Source: Alishewanella metallidurans (GTDB lineage Bacteria > Pseudomonadota > Gammaproteobacteria > Enterobacterales > Alteromonadaceae). Taken from it: a stretch of DNA of 64,000 bases. The DNA is taken from assembly GCF_036983985.1 (NCBI RefSeq), contig NZ_JALAHQ010000001.1:1083929-1147928 (forward strand), given 5' to 3'. Position numbers and translations under genes: made by a program. The notes beneath the pieces are model-generated. The model was not told the DNA's origin. It saw nothing but the letters and a program-made list of their open reading frames with translations, and searched no databases. This document shows positions 1 to 6,439 of the stretch, piece by piece; the stretch's first letter is position 1, and every line of letters starts with the position of its first letter.

Positions 1-58
1 TCCGAAGGAGGCGTCCGGCGCGCGCCTTTTGCGCGCAAAGTTTATGACTTTGTTAGGC
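1..58 (-). other. attC site (partial, runs off the window)
   Basis: The core GTTAGGC lies at 52-58 and a GC-rich arm containing the self-complementary GCGCGC-TTTT-GCGCGC-like stretch lies at about 20-37. The opposite core is not present, so the site must extend left of base 1. It is the recombination site of the cassette carrying the lipoprotein gene at 63-464, and its core is complementary to that cassette's first bases at 482-488. Confidence 0.75.
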
Positions 59-62
59 AAAA

Positions 63-464
63 TTACTGCTGCGTACGGTTGCAGGCAAAAATTACTAAAT
101 CGTCCTTACTTGAACCTGACACTAGCTCGGCCCACTGAACATTGTCGTACATCTTGATATTGGATTGTCGGTCTTCTCCATAACCCAAGTCTTGGTAACG
201 TCGATTACTACAATCAATACGTGTCACCGAATATCCGTGGCTAGAAGAGCTAATACGACTGTGTACGGTCCGCACATACTCCCCATCAGGTTCGCTTGTG
301 ATCAAGTAATAGCTGGCCTGTTCTGACATGCTCCTTGGGATTAACTCACCCTCTACTACGGGAGTGGCTTGCGACTGCGAGGGTGCGGCCGAGGATGAAC
401 CATCGGAACACGCAGGTAGTAATGTGCTTGCAGTGATCAAAGCCAATATTTTCAACGATTTCAT
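63..464 (-). CDS. Cassette-borne small lipoprotein, function unknown
   Basis: A 133-residue protein whose start begins MKSLKILALITASTLLPAC, a lipoprotein signal with an LPAC lipobox, so the mature protein is predicted to be anchored in the envelope through its cysteine. I chose the ATG at 464 because a full AGGAGG Shine-Dalgarno sequence sits just upstream. The longer reading frame back to 494 would run into the attC site. After a low-complexity Ser/Ala/Gln linker there is a compact domain with two cysteines (in IDC and FAC) that could form a disulphide. I do not recognise a family. It is the last cassette visible, and the stop codon lies a few bases from its attC core. Confidence 0.75.
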   Translation of the reverse strand: MKSLKILALITASTLLPACSDGSSSAAPSQSQATPVVEGELIPRSMSEQASYYLITSEPDGEYVRTVHSRISSSSHGYSVTRIDCSNRRYQDLGYGEDRQSNIKMYDNVQWAELVSGSSKDDLVIFACNRTQQ

Positions 465-481
465 GGAGCCTCCTAGTGAAT

Positions 482-572
482 GCCTAACGCCCAAATTTAG
501 CGCGGAAAGCCGCGCAGCGGGTTGACGTCGCAGCCAGCGCTTTTTGCTGGCGATAAGATTTTTTTGTTATGT
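482..572 (-). other. attC site
   Basis: Bounded by GCCTAAC (482-488) and GTTATGT (566-572), about 91 bp. The interior contains a strong stem (CCAGCG-CTTTTTG-CTGGCG, about 533-553) and a GCGCGG/CCGCGC arm. It is the attC of the cassette carrying the 45-residue peptide gene, and its left boundary is the start of the lipoprotein cassette. Confidence 0.85.
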
Positions 573-642
573 TCACTTGCTATTTTAAATGCACCCATGC
601 AAAAAGCTTTAAAAAAATACAATTAGTTAATCCAGCAAAAGC

Positions 643-780
643 CTATCCTGAAAAGGTTTGGCTGACTAACTTTGAAAAATTCTCTTTCTGGTAATCTTCC
701 ATTGATGCGTAAAATGCAACACACCCAAGCACTAAAACCAAAGCAGTGTATGCAGCTGTTTTTCTTAAATTTTTACTCAT
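643..780 (-). CDS. Cassette-borne 45-residue membrane or secreted peptide
   Basis: This is the only plausible gene in the cassette between the attC sites at 482-572 and 811-903. It starts with ATG at 780, seven bases after a GGAG ribosome binding site, and ends with TAG at 643-645. The product begins MSKNLRKTAAYTALVLVLGC, a positively charged start followed by a hydrophobic stretch of about 14 residues and a cysteine. It then has a short polar tail (ASMEDYQKENFSKLVSQTFSG). That pattern fits a single-span membrane peptide or a very short lipoprotein. I recognise no family. Cassettes usually hold one gene, and this frame with its ribosome binding site fills it well. Confidence 0.65.
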   Translation of the reverse strand: MSKNLRKTAAYTALVLVLGCVAFYASMEDYQKENFSKLVSQTFSG

Positions 781-810
781 GTGTAACTCCGTAATTATGA
801 TTTGAGGTGA

Positions 811-903
811 ATATAACGCCCGGCTTTGGGGCGGACTTGTAGCCGCGCAACGGCGGAAAGGCCGTCCCAGCCACGAAGGGGCGACAACAGCCGTTTGTTA
901 TGT
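811..903 (-). other. attC site
   Basis: Bounded by ATATAAC (811-817) and GTTATGT (897-903), about 93 bp. It is GC-rich with complementary arms (CGCCCGGC near the left core, GGGCGACAACAGCCG near the right, and CGGCGGAAAGGCCG internally). It is the attC of the cassette carrying the 72-residue protein. The right core GTTATGTGAT exactly matches the start of that cassette at 1161-1170. Confidence 0.85.
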
Positions 904-918
904 GATTTGAAGGTAAGA

Positions 919-1137
919 CTAGACACCGGCTAGAACCATATCTTTGATCTTCACCGCTTTCTCGAAGTGATCCAATTTGTGAGTTTCTATCCACCACCGA
1001 GCCGCTTCCATGAGAACCTCTGGCTGATCGTTTTTATTCTTGAAGAACGCGTAAAACGACAGCCCGACCGTCGTGCCCTTTTTGTTGATTTTTAAATCAC
1101 ATACTTCGACAATTTTTTCTCTAAGTTCTTTCCGCAA
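919..1137 (-). CDS. Cassette-borne hypothetical protein, 72 residues
   Basis: A 72-residue frame fills the cassette between attC sites. The start is a TTG at 1137, eight bases behind AAGGAA. No ATG gives a comparable frame until residue 43. The protein is charged and soluble, with no signal peptide or membrane span. It starts MRKELREKIVEVCDLKINKK, continues with a segment rich in aromatic residues (LSFYAFFKNKND) and ends in a likely amphipathic helix (EAARWWIETHKLDHFEKAVK). I do not recognise a family. The size would suit an antitoxin or regulator, but nothing in the sequence shows that. Confidence 0.65.
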   Translation of the reverse strand: MRKELREKIVEVCDLKINKKGTTVGLSFYAFFKNKNDQPEVLMEAARWWIETHKLDHFEKAVKIKDMVLAGV

Positions 1138-1163
1138 AGCAGTATTCCTTCATTGGGCTGATC

Positions 1164-1241
1164 ACATAACGCCCCGCGCATGCGCGCGAACTCGTGAGCG
1201 TCGCAGGGGCTGAAGGCCCCGAATGACGCGGATTGTTATGT
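1164..1241 (-). other. attC site
   Basis: Bounded by ACATAAC (1164-1170) and GTTATGT (1235-1241), about 78 bp. Internal complementary arms include CGCGCATGCGCGCG near the left core and GGGGC-TGAAG-GCCCC at about 1206-1220. It is the attC of the acetyltransferase cassette at 1236-1793. The core and following bases GTTATGTTG match the start of that cassette. Confidence 0.85.
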
Positions 1242-1793
1242 TGTAATGAACTCTGAACGGAGCAAGCCGAAACATTTGAGATCATGATACTTATTCTTCC
1301 AATATCCACACTCACGCCGAAGCCCTTCTTCTTTAAATCCAAGCTGACGAAGCAATGATTCAGAGGCACGATTACCTGGAACTGTATCTGCTTGAACTCG
1401 ATGCAATTCACCACACGGAAGCTTTCCTGCAAATCCAGCACTAATAATGGCGCGAACAGCTTCTGAGGAATAACCTTGTCGCCAAAATTCAGGAAGCAGG
1501 TCATAACCGATGACGGCATTATGCATTTTGCTGCTCCACGAGTTAAAGCCGCAGGTGCCGATCAATCGACCAGATGACTTTAACCGGATTGCCCACCTGA
1601 TACCTTGCTGCTCCTCATATCTTGATTTAAAAAGGCTAATCAAATTGGCTGCTTGGCTATGTTCGCGAAACACATCTAAATCGTAGTATTCGACCACAGA
1701 TGGATTGGAAAACAATTTGAACAGATCAGCTTCATCATCAACACGAAGTTCCGTAAGTAATAGCCGATCAGTTTCTAGTGATGGAAATACCAT
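1236..1793 (-). CDS. GNAT family N-acetyltransferase (RimJ/RimL type), cassette-borne
   Basis: A 185-residue protein of the GNAT_3 / RimJ-RimL kind, beginning MVFPSLETDRLLLTELRVDD, the usual ETERLxLR-type opening. The acetyl-CoA-binding motif A region is seen in IGYDLLPEFWRQGYSSEAVR (about residues 95-115, the (Q/R)xxGxG/S loop), followed by VQADTVPGNRASESLLRQLG and FKEEGLRRE, the conserved N..S..L.KLGF.EEG.lR tail. Family members acetylate protein N-termini, aminoglycosides or small molecules. The substrate cannot be read from the sequence. The ATG at 1793 follows AAGGAA. Acetyltransferases are among the commonest recognisable cassette genes. Confidence 0.88.
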   Translation of the reverse strand: MVFPSLETDRLLLTELRVDDEADLFKLFSNPSVVEYYDLDVFREHSQAANLISLFKSRYEEQQGIRWAIRLKSSGRLIGTCGFNSWSSKMHNAVIGYDLLPEFWRQGYSSEAVRAIISAGFAGKLPCGELHRVQADTVPGNRASESLLRQLGFKEEGLRRECGYWKNKYHDLKCFGLLRSEFITT

Positions 1794-1809
1794 CTAAATT
1801 CCTTTTTCA

Positions 1810-1888
1810 ACATAACGCCCGCCACACACGCGAGCAACTTGTTGCGAGTCGAGCGCCGCAGGCGCGTTGTGCTGGCGATTGTTAGAGC
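1810..1888 (-). other. attC site
   Basis: Bounded by ACATAAC (1810-1816) and GTTAGAGC (1881-1888), about 79 bp, with paired arms CGAGCAACTTGTTGCGAG and GCGCCGCAGGCGCG inside. It is the attC of the GNAT cassette at 1889-2326. GTTAGAGC is the exact complement of the cassette start GCTCTAAC at 2338-2345. Confidence 0.85.
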
Positions 1889-2326
1889 TCACAGCTTGAT
1901 TATTGCCAACATATCTTCACCATCTTCATCCAAACCCACTTCCTGAAAGCCAAAACTTGAGTAAAAATCTTTGGCCACTGGGTTTTCAGGGTCATAGCAA
2001 ATTTCTATTTCTTTTACTTTGTCGCAAGCTTTGATTTCATTTAAAGCCAAATTTAAAGCCGCTCTACCAATCCCTGCTTTTTGATAGCGCTGATCAACCA
2101 TAAAACGCCAGATAGATACTTTCTCAGGCGTTTCAGATACCCACATAAAAAAACCTACAGGGATGTCGTTCTGGTATATTGCTCTGCAGGTATGGCCTTG
2201 GCAATAATGTGATTCAACTAGCGACCACATATTGCTGGCAACATACTCCTGCTGCTCATCTGTGACATCCAAGTCGCAAACCGCTTCATAATTTGAACTA
2301 GTAACTTCTTCCAGTGTGATACTCAT
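1889..2326 (-). CDS. GNAT family N-acetyltransferase, cassette-borne
   Basis: A 145-residue GNAT protein starting MSITLEEVTSSNYEAVCDLD. The ATG at 2326 is preferred because AAGGAAAG lies just upstream. The longer frame to 2350 would start inside the attC site. The acetyl-CoA loop is visible as VDQRYQKAGIGRAALNLALN (about residues 80-100, QxxGIGxxA), followed by the PENPVAKDFYSSFGFQEVG motif (N..A..FY...GF...G) typical of spermidine/diamine-type and other small-molecule acetyltransferases. It ends EDGEDMLAIIKL. The substrate is unknown. It belongs to a different GNAT branch from the gene in the next cassette. Confidence 0.88.
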   Translation of the reverse strand: MSITLEEVTSSNYEAVCDLDVTDEQQEYVASNMWSLVESHYCQGHTCRAIYQNDIPVGFFMWVSETPEKVSIWRFMVDQRYQKAGIGRAALNLALNEIKACDKVKEIEICYDPENPVAKDFYSSFGFQEVGLDEDGEDMLAIIKL

Positions 2327-2337
2327 GACTTTCCTTA

Positions 2338-2398
2338 GCTCTAACGCCAAGCTAAGCGGCGCGCGTTAGCGCGTCCTTGCTTGAGCGCCTTGTTAAGC
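2338..2398 (-). other. attC site
   Basis: A short attC of about 61 bp bounded by GCTCTAAC (2338-2345) and GTTAAGC (2392-2398). The arms pair as CTAAGCGGCGCGCGTTAGCG around a short loop. The stop codon of the upstream AbiTii-like gene (2393-2395) lies inside the core. GTTAAGC is the complement of the lone core at 3348-3354, showing that the whole 2393-3354 segment is one cassette. Confidence 0.85.
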
Positions 2399-3331
2399 GT
2401 CATTGCTCGGAAGGTGCAAGATTTCACCTATGAGCAGATACGTATTTAAAAATAAGGCTCTTGCTTCCTCTACAGTAACCTCATTGTGGACGCCAGTAGA
2501 TACCCGGTCATAAAGGTTGGCCAAATTTTGGCGGAATCTCTTTTTCCTTGTATTGCTGTCGATCCGCTGATGAATATAGGCATTAATCCTGTTTTGGTGT
2601 CGATTAGCTGCCAATGACAGTTGATTGCCGCCAATTTCAATAGTTTCTTCTGATGGAGGGAAAATACTATCTGCGAAAGAATCTATAACTCTGCGACAAG
2701 TTGTAAGTGATTGACTTATTGCCTCTTGATCGCCTTCTGCTAGGCGGCTCATTACAGATGGAATTTGTTCAAGAACATCCCCACACGATTCAGCGATTAG
2801 GCTATCTACGTCGCTTTTGTATCTCTCAAAGATAGATTCGGACAAACTATCAAACTGCTTTTCGTAATATATTTCACTAACAAACGCGTGCAGTTGCGCC
2901 AAAACTCTGGTTCTAATTCCGCTCAATCTAGAAATGTTGTTGCTTGCCTGAGTCATTGCGTTGGTTACATTGGCAATTGCGACACTGGCCCATTCACCAC
3001 TTGAGTCTGGAGTACGAAGTGCAGCGAGTTTTGCTTTCTCAGCTTCTATGGCTGCTTCTTGTTGGGCAAGCGGCCCCCAGTATCCAGTTTGTTTCTCCCT
3101 ATTTAACCAACGACCTGTGATTCCCATATATTTTATTGATATTTCATTAGAGCCGTTATAGCCTCCCATTTCGAGCTTCAGCCAATAGCGGATTTCTTCA
3201 GAACCAACCCATCTAGCTAATCTTGATGCTTTTAAAATTAAGCTCTCTGCACTTGTACGACTTAGCTCAATGTCATCCAGAAGCTCTTTAGCCAATTCAA
3301 GAATGTGTTCTGATCTACTCTGGTCTGCCAC
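2393..3331 (-). CDS. AbiTii-like (abortive infection) protein, cassette-borne
   Basis: A 312-residue protein. Residues about 8-60 (HILELAKELLDDIELSRTS, ESLILKASRLARWVG, EEIRYWLKLEMGGYNG) match my memory of the AbiTii domain: a short helix, then LxSLLRKalrLA, then a WxxxELnGY signature. AbiTii proteins are associated with abortive infection and phage defence. The rest of the protein, about residues 90-312, is mostly helical with no catalytic motif I can name and includes a coiled-coil-like stretch near residues 85-105 (QQEAAIEAEKAKLAAL). The start is a GTG at 3331 behind GGAGAGG. It is the first cassette of the array, normally the best-expressed position. The domain assignment is from pattern memory and the defence role is inference. 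Confidence 0.72.
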   Translation of the reverse strand: MADQSRSEHILELAKELLDDIELSRTSAESLILKASRLARWVGSEEIRYWLKLEMGGYNGSNEISIKYMGITGRWLNREKQTGYWGPLAQQEAAIEAEKAKLAALRTPDSSGEWASVAIANVTNAMTQASNNISRLSGIRTRVLAQLHAFVSEIYYEKQFDSLSESIFERYKSDVDSLIAESCGDVLEQIPSVMSRLAEGDQEAISQSLTTCRRVIDSFADSIFPPSEETIEIGGNQLSLAANRHQNRINAYIHQRIDSNTRKKRFRQNLANLYDRVSTGVHNEVTVEEARALFLNTYLLIGEILHLPSNDA

Positions 3332-3347
3332 GACCTCTCCTTTTGAC

Positions 3348-3399
3348 GCTTAACGCTTATTGGGCGGAAAGATCCGTATTTAAACACGGAGTTTTCCGC
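3348..3399. other. Lone integron core site with adjacent hairpin (attI-like or array boundary)
   Basis: GCTTAAC at 3348-3354 (GTTAAGC on the cassette strand) marks the start of the first cassette. No second core follows, so this is not a full attC. Next to it, GCGGAAA (3364-3370) pairs with TTTCCGC (3393-3399) and CCGT (3374-3377) with ACGG (3386-3389), giving a long imperfect hairpin. In an integron this position would be attI. No integrase gene lies in the flank, so it may be a relic attI or a secondary insertion site. Confidence 0.55.
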
Positions 3400-3433
3400 T
3401 TTTGTAAATATAGTGTGATGACATTACATCGGT

Positions 3434-3451
3434 TATTGTTTAAGTACAATA
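3434..3451. repeat. Perfect 6-bp inverted repeat beside the array boundary
   Basis: TATTGT and ACAATA flank a 6-bp centre (TTAAGT), giving an 18-bp dyad between the cassette array and the lrp terminator. It could be a regulator or recombinase binding site. No function is shown by the sequence. Confidence 0.35.
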
Positions 3452-3532
3452 GGTTATAGGTACAGCAGGTTTTGTGGTGGCGACAAATGCGGAAAGGTCA
3501 GTCTAACAACACTCACTCGGCAGTAGTGGTTT

Positions 3533-3564
3533 AATGCAGTGGCTTAATAAAGCCGCACTGCATT
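3533..3564 (-). terminator. Stem-loop at the end of the Lrp-family gene
   Basis: AATGCAGTG (3533-3541) pairs with CACTGCATT (3556-3564), with the inner bases GGCTT/AGCC also pairing. The stem starts at the stop codon of the minus-strand regulator. There is no long T-run, so termination may be weak or Rho-assisted. Confidence 0.5.
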
Positions 3565-3992
3565 TAGCGCTTAAATTTAGTTTCTAAAATAACCGACGAG
3601 TTAGTGCGTTCTACGCCGTCTAAATTACCAATGTCGTCAAGAATATGGCTTAACTGCTCGGTACTTTGCGCTTGCACTATAGCAATGAGGTCGTATTCGC
3701 CGCTGATGGCATATAGTGCGGCGACTTGTGATATTTGCTTTAGCTCGATATTGGTTTTGGCGGTTAGCTTTTGCTTTACCTTAATACTTACGTGGGCTGA
3801 TACCAAAGAGGCTAAATAGTCTTCACCGTAATCGACAGAATAGCCTTTAATTATGCCGCTTTGCTCTAGCTTGGCAATGCGGGTTTGCACGGTAGAGCGG
3901 GATAAATCTAGCATGCGGGCTAAATCTGAAATGCTGGCACGCGCTTGGTGTTTTAACACAGCTAATAGCTTTTCATCTTCCTTGCTTATCAT
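3564..3992 (-). CDS. Lrp/AsnC family transcriptional regulator
   Basis: A 142-residue Lrp/AsnC-type regulator. Residues about 1-60 form the winged helix-turn-helix (MISKEDEKLLAVLKHQARAS, ISDLARMLDLSRSTVQTRIAKLE, SGIIKGYSVDYG). Residues about 65-140 form the RAM/ActR-type effector domain (VSAHVSIKVK, LYAISGEYDLIAIVQA, LDDIGNLDGVERTNSSVILE). Family proteins are octameric or dimeric and sense amino acids. It is divergent from astC-astA across a 165-bp gap, so it probably controls arginine/ornithine catabolism, but this is inferred from position only. The ATG at 3992 follows AAGGA at about ten bases. Confidence 0.9.
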   Translation of the reverse strand: MISKEDEKLLAVLKHQARASISDLARMLDLSRSTVQTRIAKLEQSGIIKGYSVDYGEDYLASLVSAHVSIKVKQKLTAKTNIELKQISQVAALYAISGEYDLIAIVQAQSTEQLSHILDDIGNLDGVERTNSSVILETKFKR

Positions 3993-4050
3993 TTTGATTA
4001 ATCCTTACGTTAAATTGGCGTGCTTGCTAGCTAAATTGCTGATAATGATA

Positions 4051-4080
4051 CTGCAATATGACAGCCCTGAGCAATATAAT
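4051..4080 (+). promoter_or_regulatory. Candidate sigma-70 promoter for astC
   Basis: TATAAT at 4075-4080 with a weak -35 CTGCAA at 4051-4056, spacing 18 bp, about 78 bases before the astC start in the shared lrp/astC region. The -10 is a perfect consensus and the -35 is poor, as expected for an activator-dependent promoter. Confidence 0.4.
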
Positions 4081-4157
4081 AGGGCACGTTTTTCGCGCCT
4101 GCCACTTATATAGATTGATAAAGGCTGGGCTCTTCCTACTGTAACAGTGAGGTATTT

Positions 4158-5363
4158 ATGCAAGTTTCAAGAAGCTTATTCGACGAAGTAATGGTGCCCA
4201 ATTATGCACCTTCAAAAATTATTCCAGTAAAAGGCCAAGGCTCACGCGTGTGGGATCAAAATGGCACTGAGTTTATCGACTTCGCCGGCGGCATCGCTGT
4301 TAACTGTTTAGGTCATTGTCACCCAGCATTAGTTGGCGCGTTAAAAGATCAAGCGGATAAAATTTGGCACTTATCTAACGTAATGACTAACGAGCCGGCA
4401 TTGTTATTAGCTAAAGCGTTAGTAGACGCTACCTTTGCGGAAAAAGTGTACTTTGCTAACTCTGGCGCGGAAGCCAACGAAGCGGCGTTAAAGCTGGCCC
4501 GTCGTTATGCTAAAGACAAATACGGTGAGCAAAAAGATCAGATTATTTCATTTAAGCAAGGTTTTCACGGTCGTACCTTCTTTACTGTAACCGTAGGCGG
4601 TCAGTCTGCTTATTCTGATGGTTTTGGTCCTAAGCCTGAAGCTATAGTACACGCCGAGTTTAATAATCTGGCTAGCTTAAAAGCCATTATTAATGACAAT
4701 ACCTGTGCGGTAATGGTAGAGCCAATTCAAGGCGAGGGCGGGGTATTAGCCGCTACTGCCGAATTTATTAAAGGCGTGCGTGAGCTGTGTGATGCACACA
4801 ATGCCTTACTTATTTTTGATGAAGTGCAAACGGGTGTTGGCCGTACTGGCGATTTGTACGCTTACATGGGTTATGGCGTAACGCCTGACATTTTAACTAC
4901 CGCTAAAGCCTTAGGTGGCGGTTTCCCAATTGGTGCCATGTTAACCACTACTGACATTGCTAAGCATTTAGTGGTGGGTACGCACGGTTCTACTTATGGT
5001 GGTAACCCATTAGCCTGTGCGGTAGGCCTTGCTGCAGTAAATACGGTAAATACGCCTGAAGTATTAAATGGCGTAAAAGCTAAAGCGCAATTATTCCGCG
5101 ACGGTTTAGAGAAAATTAATGCTAAGCACCATGTATTTGCTGAAGTGCGTTGCTACGGCTTGTTAATTGGTGCGGTATTAAAACCAGAATACAGCGGTAA
5201 AGCCCGCGACTTTATGGTTGCCGCGGCGGATCAAGGTTTAATGGCCTTAGTGGCTGGTACTAGTGTGGTGCGTTTTGCACCGTCGTTAGTTATACCCGAT
5301 GCCGACATTGTTGAAGGCTTAGCCCGTTTTGAAACAGCGGTAGCTAACGTAGTAAAAGGTTAA
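4158..5363 (+). CDS. astC: Acetylornithine/succinylornithine aminotransferase
   Basis: A 401-residue class III PLP aminotransferase of the ArgD/AstC type, normal family length. Visible signatures are DFAGGIAVNCLGHCHP (substrate-side N-terminus), FANSGAEANEAALKLAR (phosphate-binding), GFHGRTFFTVTVGGQ, VEPIQGEGG, LLIFDEVQTGVGRTG and TAKALGGGFPIGAM, whose lysine forms the Schiff base with PLP. The enzyme transaminates N-succinylornithine in the arginine succinyltransferase pathway and can also serve arginine biosynthesis. The name astC is favoured because astA follows after 3 bp. A dual ArgD/AstC role is possible. The ATG is preceded by GAGG. Confidence 0.9.
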   Translation: MQVSRSLFDEVMVPNYAPSKIIPVKGQGSRVWDQNGTEFIDFAGGIAVNCLGHCHPALVGALKDQADKIWHLSNVMTNEPALLLAKALVDATFAEKVYFANSGAEANEAALKLARRYAKDKYGEQKDQIISFKQGFHGRTFFTVTVGGQSAYSDGFGPKPEAIVHAEFNNLASLKAIINDNTCAVMVEPIQGEGGVLAATAEFIKGVRELCDAHNALLIFDEVQTGVGRTGDLYAYMGYGVTPDILTTAKALGGGFPIGAMLTTTDIAKHLVVGTHGSTYGGNPLACAVGLAAVNTVNTPEVLNGVKAKAQLFRDGLEKINAKHHVFAEVRCYGLLIGAVLKPEYSGKARDFMVAAADQGLMALVAGTSVVRFAPSLVIPDADIVEGLARFETAVANVVKG

Positions 5364-5366
5364 ACC

Positions 5367-6395
5367 ATGTTAGTTATTCGGCCGATAAACGCCGCTGATT
5401 TTACCGCGCTTAAAACTATCGCTATTGAGTCAGGCGCGGGTTTTACCTCATTGCCGGTAAATGATGAGCGACTAAAGCAAAAAATTCAGCATGCTGAACA
5501 TAGCTTTGCGGCCAAGGTGGAGCAACCTGGTGATCAAGGTTATCTGTTTGTGTTGGAAGATACACAAACAGGTGAAATTGTTGGTACCACAGGTATTGAA
5601 GCCGCGGTGGGCACTGGCACGCCGCTGTACCATTTTCAGCAGAATACGGTTATTCACCACAGCGCTGAGCTAAATGTGTTTAATCAGCTAAAAACACTAA
5701 CGCTATGTAACGATTACACCGGTGCATCAGAAATTTGTACGCTGTTTTTACGCGAAGATTACCGCCGTAACCATGCTGGACGCTTTTTATCTAAAGTGCG
5801 ATTTTTGTTTATGGCAGAGTATCCAGAGCGTTTTAGTGAGCGGGTTATTGCTGAAATGCGCGGTGTTGCTGATAAAGACGGCCAGCCACCATTTTGGCAC
5901 TGGTTACAAAAGCTATTTTTAACTATCGATTTTACTACCGCCGATCATCTAATTGGCATTGGTAAAAAAGCCTTTATTGCTGAACTAATGCCACGCCACC
6001 CAATTTATGTGGGGTTGCTGCCAGAAAGTGCACAAGAGGTTATTGGCCAAGTGCATCAAAACACTAAGCCGGCGCTTAACTTATTAGAAAATGAAGGTTT
6101 TACTCATAAAGGCTATATCGATTTATTTGACGCTGGGCCAACGGTTGAAGCGCAACTTAAGCAAATTAAATCGGTAGCTGAAAGCAAAAAAGTGCCAGTG
6201 AAAATTGCCGCCGTGCAAGGCGAGCAAACTTTGGCGGTTGCCAATACCTCATTGCAGCAGTTTCGTGCCAGCTTTAGCACTGAAGCGCAGTATGACGCTG
6301 AGCAAGAGCTACTGTTGTTAAGTGCAGAATTTGCCGCTGCACTGCAGCTGCGCGATGGCGATATGGCAAGATTTATAGTTTTAGACAAGGCCTAA
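5367..6395 (+). CDS. astA: Arginine N-succinyltransferase
   Basis: A 342-residue AstA, close to the usual length of about 340-345. It opens MLVIRPINAADFTALKTIAI, a GNAT-like start. Conserved features include TSLPVNDERL, FVLEDTQTGEIVGTTGIEA, LFLREDYRRNHAGRFLSKVRF (acetyl/succinyl-CoA loop) and the KPALNLLENEGF stretch. It transfers succinyl from succinyl-CoA to arginine, the first committed step of the AST arginine-degradation pathway. It starts 3 bp after astC and so is translationally coupled. The next gene is not astD, which is notable. Confidence 0.93.
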   Translation: MLVIRPINAADFTALKTIAIESGAGFTSLPVNDERLKQKIQHAEHSFAAKVEQPGDQGYLFVLEDTQTGEIVGTTGIEAAVGTGTPLYHFQQNTVIHHSAELNVFNQLKTLTLCNDYTGASEICTLFLREDYRRNHAGRFLSKVRFLFMAEYPERFSERVIAEMRGVADKDGQPPFWHWLQKLFLTIDFTTADHLIGIGKKAFIAELMPRHPIYVGLLPESAQEVIGQVHQNTKPALNLLENEGFTHKGYIDLFDAGPTVEAQLKQIKSVAESKKVPVKIAAVQGEQTLAVANTSLQQFRASFSTEAQYDAEQELLLLSAEFAAALQLRDGDMARFIVLDKA

Positions 6396-6439
6396 CGGCC
6401 CAACAAGTAACAACTGATAAACGTAAAGGCGGATTTTAA

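Larger units (their letters stand above)
1..3354 (-). mobile_element. Integron gene-cassette array (six cassettes, no integrase visible)
   Basis: Six minus-strand genes are each followed on their 3' side by a GC-rich, imperfectly palindromic element bounded by RYYYAAC/GTTRRRY-like cores. The first bases of each cassette are complementary to the outer core of its own attC, as expected for cassettes that circularise: GTTAAGC/GCTTAAC for the 2393-3331 gene, GTTAGAGC/GCTCTAAC for the 1889-2326 gene, GTTATGTTG/CAACATAAC for the 1236-1793 gene, and GTTAGGC/GCCTAAC for the 63-464 gene. The array probably continues past the left edge. No intI gene lies beside the first cassette, where an integron would normally carry it, so within this window it is a cluster of attC sites lacking an integrase. 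Confidence 0.9.

Noticed and set aside
773..997. 74-residue minus-strand frame across the attC at 811-903
   Set aside because: It reads through the attC and both cassette boundaries. The 45- and 72-residue genes have ribosome binding sites and respect the boundaries.
1121..1519. Long minus-strand frame overlapping the acetyltransferase and an attC site
   Set aside because: It crosses the attC at 1164-1241 and is out of frame with the clear GNAT gene. It is a shadow of that gene and the recombination site.
3348..3399. Complete attC site at the right end of the array
   Set aside because: Only one core is present. No GCGTTAAGC-type partner follows within 150 bases, so it is not a full attC.
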